Shown piece by piece: positions 24,098-25,418 of a DNA stretch of 25,418 nt (position 1 is the first letter of the stretch; each line of letters opens with the position of its first letter). The notes under the pieces were generated by a model that was not told the DNA's origin, did not search any database, and worked only from the letters and a program-made list of their open reading frames with translations. This stretch comes from Chitinophagaceae bacterium (GTDB taxonomy: Bacteria > Bacteroidota > Bacteroidia > Chitinophagales > Chitinophagaceae), in assembly GCA_947468255.1 (NCBI GenBank), contig CANIMM010000013.1, positions 1 through 25,418 of the forward strand, read 5' to 3'. Both the position numbers and the translations under genes were made by a program.

Positions 24098-24442
24098 CTA
24101 TACCGATTGATAAGTAACCCCTACAACTCCTACAAAATTTTCAATCGGAGGCGATAACTTTTTAATGGTGATGCTAACAGAGGTGATTTTTTTATCCAAT
24201 AAATGAATAGCCTGTGCCAATTCCTGGGCCAACGTTTCAAGTAAAGGAGTAGCCTGTAGCATTCTTTGCTGGATGATTGAATATGCATCAACATAATTGA
24301 CCGTTTGATGTAATTGATTGATTACACCCTGGGTTGCTACTTCAATATCTACATTGACTTCAAAGTCATTCCCTACTGTTTGCTCTTGCTCATATATCCC
24401 ATGAAAAGCATGAAATAATAAATTATGTAAATGAATAGTCAA
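24098..24442 (-). CDS. folB: Dihydroneopterin aldolase
   Basis: Cytoplasmic folate-pathway enzyme of 114 aa. It cleaves 7,8-dihydroneopterin to 6-hydroxymethyl-dihydropterin and glycolaldehyde, upstream of the FolP step. Recognisable segments are LLFHAFHGIYEQEQ near the N-terminus with the substrate-binding Glu, NDFEVNVDIEV, a NYVDAYSIIQ stretch, and the terminal KKLSPPI with the catalytic-type Lys. Length and fold order fit the family. It lies 64 bp after trxB on the same strand and may share its transcript. Confidence 0.93.
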   Translation of the reverse strand: MTIHLHNLLFHAFHGIYEQEQTVGNDFEVNVDIEVATQGVINQLHQTVNYVDAYSIIQQRMLQATPLLETLAQELAQAIHLLDKKITSVSITIKKLSPPIENFVGVVGVTYQSV

Positions 24443-24506
24443 TGGATGAATTGATAAAATTTAAACAAAAAATACAACTAATAATTAAAATAAAGATCAA
24501 CCCAAT

Positions 24507-25418
24507 TTAATGCCCCTTCGCTCCCAAATACCTTTCTGCATCGAGTGCTGCCATACATCCACTACCTGCTGCTGTTACAGCCTGGCGGTAAATTTTATCC
24601 TGCACATCACCGGATGCAAATACCCCTTCGATATTGGTTTTAGAAGTTCCCGGTACCGTTATCAGATAACCGGCTTCATCCATATCAAGCCAGCCTTTGA
24701 AAATATCACTGTTAGGATGGTGACCAATTGCAACAAAAAATGCACTTACCGGAATGTCTTGTTTTACGTTGGTTTGGTTATTAATTATTCGAACGGCTTC
24801 CACTTTTTTATCGCCCAAAATTTCATCTGTTTCACTATTCCAGTACATCGTGATATTGGCAGTATTGATAACCCTTTCTTGCATTACCTTGCTTGCACGC
24901 ATTGCTGCCTTTCGCACGATCATATGAACATGAGAACAAATTTTTGAAAGATAAAGTGCTTCTTCTGCAGCAGTGTCACCAGCCCCAATAATTGCTACTT
25001 CTTTTCCTTTAAAGAAAAATCCATCACATACCGCACAGGCACTAACGCCGTATCCATTGAGTCTTTGTTCACTTTCCAAACCAAGCCATTTGGCAGAGGC
25101 TCCAGTTGAAATAATCACTGCATCTGCTTCAATCCATTTTTCTTCATCAATTTCAATTTTATAGGGTTGCGCAGAAAAATCAACCTTGGTAGCTAACCCA
25201 TACCGGATATCAGCACCCATCCGCTTGGCCTGTTTCTCAAAATGTTCCATCATTTCGGGTCCCTGAATTCCATCGGGGTATCCAGGATAATTTTCTACTT
25301 CGGTGGTAATCGTCAATTGCCCTCCTGGCTGAATGCCCTGGTATAAAACGGGATTGAGCCCTGCCCTACTTGCATAAATTGCTGCGGTATAACCTGCAGG
25401 GCCAGAACCTATAATTAA
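24507..25418 (-). CDS. trxB: Thioredoxin-disulfide reductase (5' end outside the window)
   Basis: FAD- and NADPH-dependent cytoplasmic enzyme that keeps thioredoxin reduced. The frame stays open to the window edge: before the TTG at 25316 it continues with the FAD-binding IIGSGPAGYTAAIYASRAG, so only about 5-10 N-terminal residues are missing. The redox motif CAVCDGFFF, the NADPH-binding GAGDTAAEEALYLS and the C-terminal FASGDVQDKIYRQAVTAAG are all present, as in low-molecular-weight bacterial TrxB. folB follows 64 bp later. No thioredoxin gene is in the window. Confidence 0.96.
   Translation of the reverse strand, partial: LIIGSGPAGYTAAIYASRAGLNPVLYQGIQPGGQLTITTEVENYPGYPDGIQGPEMMEHFEKQAKRMGADIRYGLATKVDFSAQPYKIEIDEEKWIEADAVIISTGASAKWLGLESEQRLNGYGVSACAVCDGFFFKGKEVAIIGAGDTAAEEALYLSKICSHVHMIVRKAAMRASKVMQERVINTANITMYWNSETDEILGDKKVEAVRIINNQTNVKQDIPVSAFFVAIGHHPNSDIFKGWLDMDEAGYLITVPGTSKTNIEGVFASGDVQDKIYRQAVTAAGSGCMAALDAERYLGAKGH

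Noticed and set aside
3059..24442. folP and folB as one folate operon
   Set aside because: They lie about 20 kb apart on opposite strands with unrelated genes between.
24510..24947. 145-codon plus-strand open frame opposite trxB
   Set aside because: It lies wholly within the reading frame of trxB, whose motifs are unmistakable, and its translation has no family features.
25316..25318. TTG at 25316 as the start of trxB
   Set aside because: The frame continues upstream with the FAD-binding IIGSGPAG segment to the window edge, so this is an internal Leu codon (25314-25316 in minus orientation).
1..25418. A hidden mobile element, defence island or CRISPR array
   Set aside because: No transposase, integrase, phage, restriction or toxin-antitoxin motif and no spaced repeat array is visible. 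Codon use and gene packing look uniform.

Overview
The window looks like an ordinary chromosomal segment from a Bacteroidota bacterium, most likely class Chitinophagia (Chitinophagaceae-like); this is inferred from gene content and not from a database match. The DNA is AT-rich. Starts generally lack a Shine-Dalgarno sequence, and exact copies of the Bacteroidota -7 promoter box TAnnTTTG lie just upstream of many genes. Several genes belong to families typical of the phylum: a BT_3928-type DoxX protein, DUF1599, DUF4294, a bacillithiol deacetylase, and a cysteine-type CcmE next to a large CcmF/CcsA. There is no insertion sequence, phage gene, CRISPR array, toxin-antitoxin pair or recognisable defence system.

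Layout. 1-3005: a possible 3' gene fragment, then a minus-strand run of DUF1599 protein, DoxX/thioredoxin-like membrane protein and an oligopeptide-type ABC permease. The run is divergent from folP (plus, 3059-3889), and the two promoters appear to overlap. 3941-6022: a bidirectional terminator, then nrnA and an FKBP lipoprotein, both on the minus strand and 10 bp apart. 6303-6772: ndk with its own promoter and a strong terminator. 6789-9886: a minus-strand run of arginase-family hydrolase, small membrane protein and an unusual cysteine-rich radical SAM protein. 9887-10206: a 320-bp divergent regulatory region rich in short inverted and direct repeats.

10207-17778 (plus): ccmE, ccmF, a secreted DUF4294 protein, bshB1, a front-end-type fatty acid desaturase and glnS. 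17857-18412 (minus): tRNA-Cys, its terminator, and a small four-helix membrane protein that begins right after the terminator. 18604-21817 (plus): nucleoside phosphorylase and dapF with overlapping ends, then corA and a Nudix hydrolase 5 bp apart. 21883-25418 (minus): trxB (cut by the window edge), folB and a secreted M1 metallopeptidase.

Themes are housekeeping: folate synthesis (folP, folB, not adjacent), thiol redox (trxB, bshB1), nucleotide metabolism (ndk, nrnA, nucleoside phosphorylase, Nudix), cytochrome c maturation, translation (glnS, tRNA-Cys) and peptidoglycan/lysine precursors (dapF). I found no convincing new multi-gene system. The items most worth a second look are the radical SAM protein with extra cysteines, the cysteine-type CcmE, the DoxX fusion whose thioredoxin-like part lacks CxxC, and the repeats at 9974-10143 and 14041-14076.
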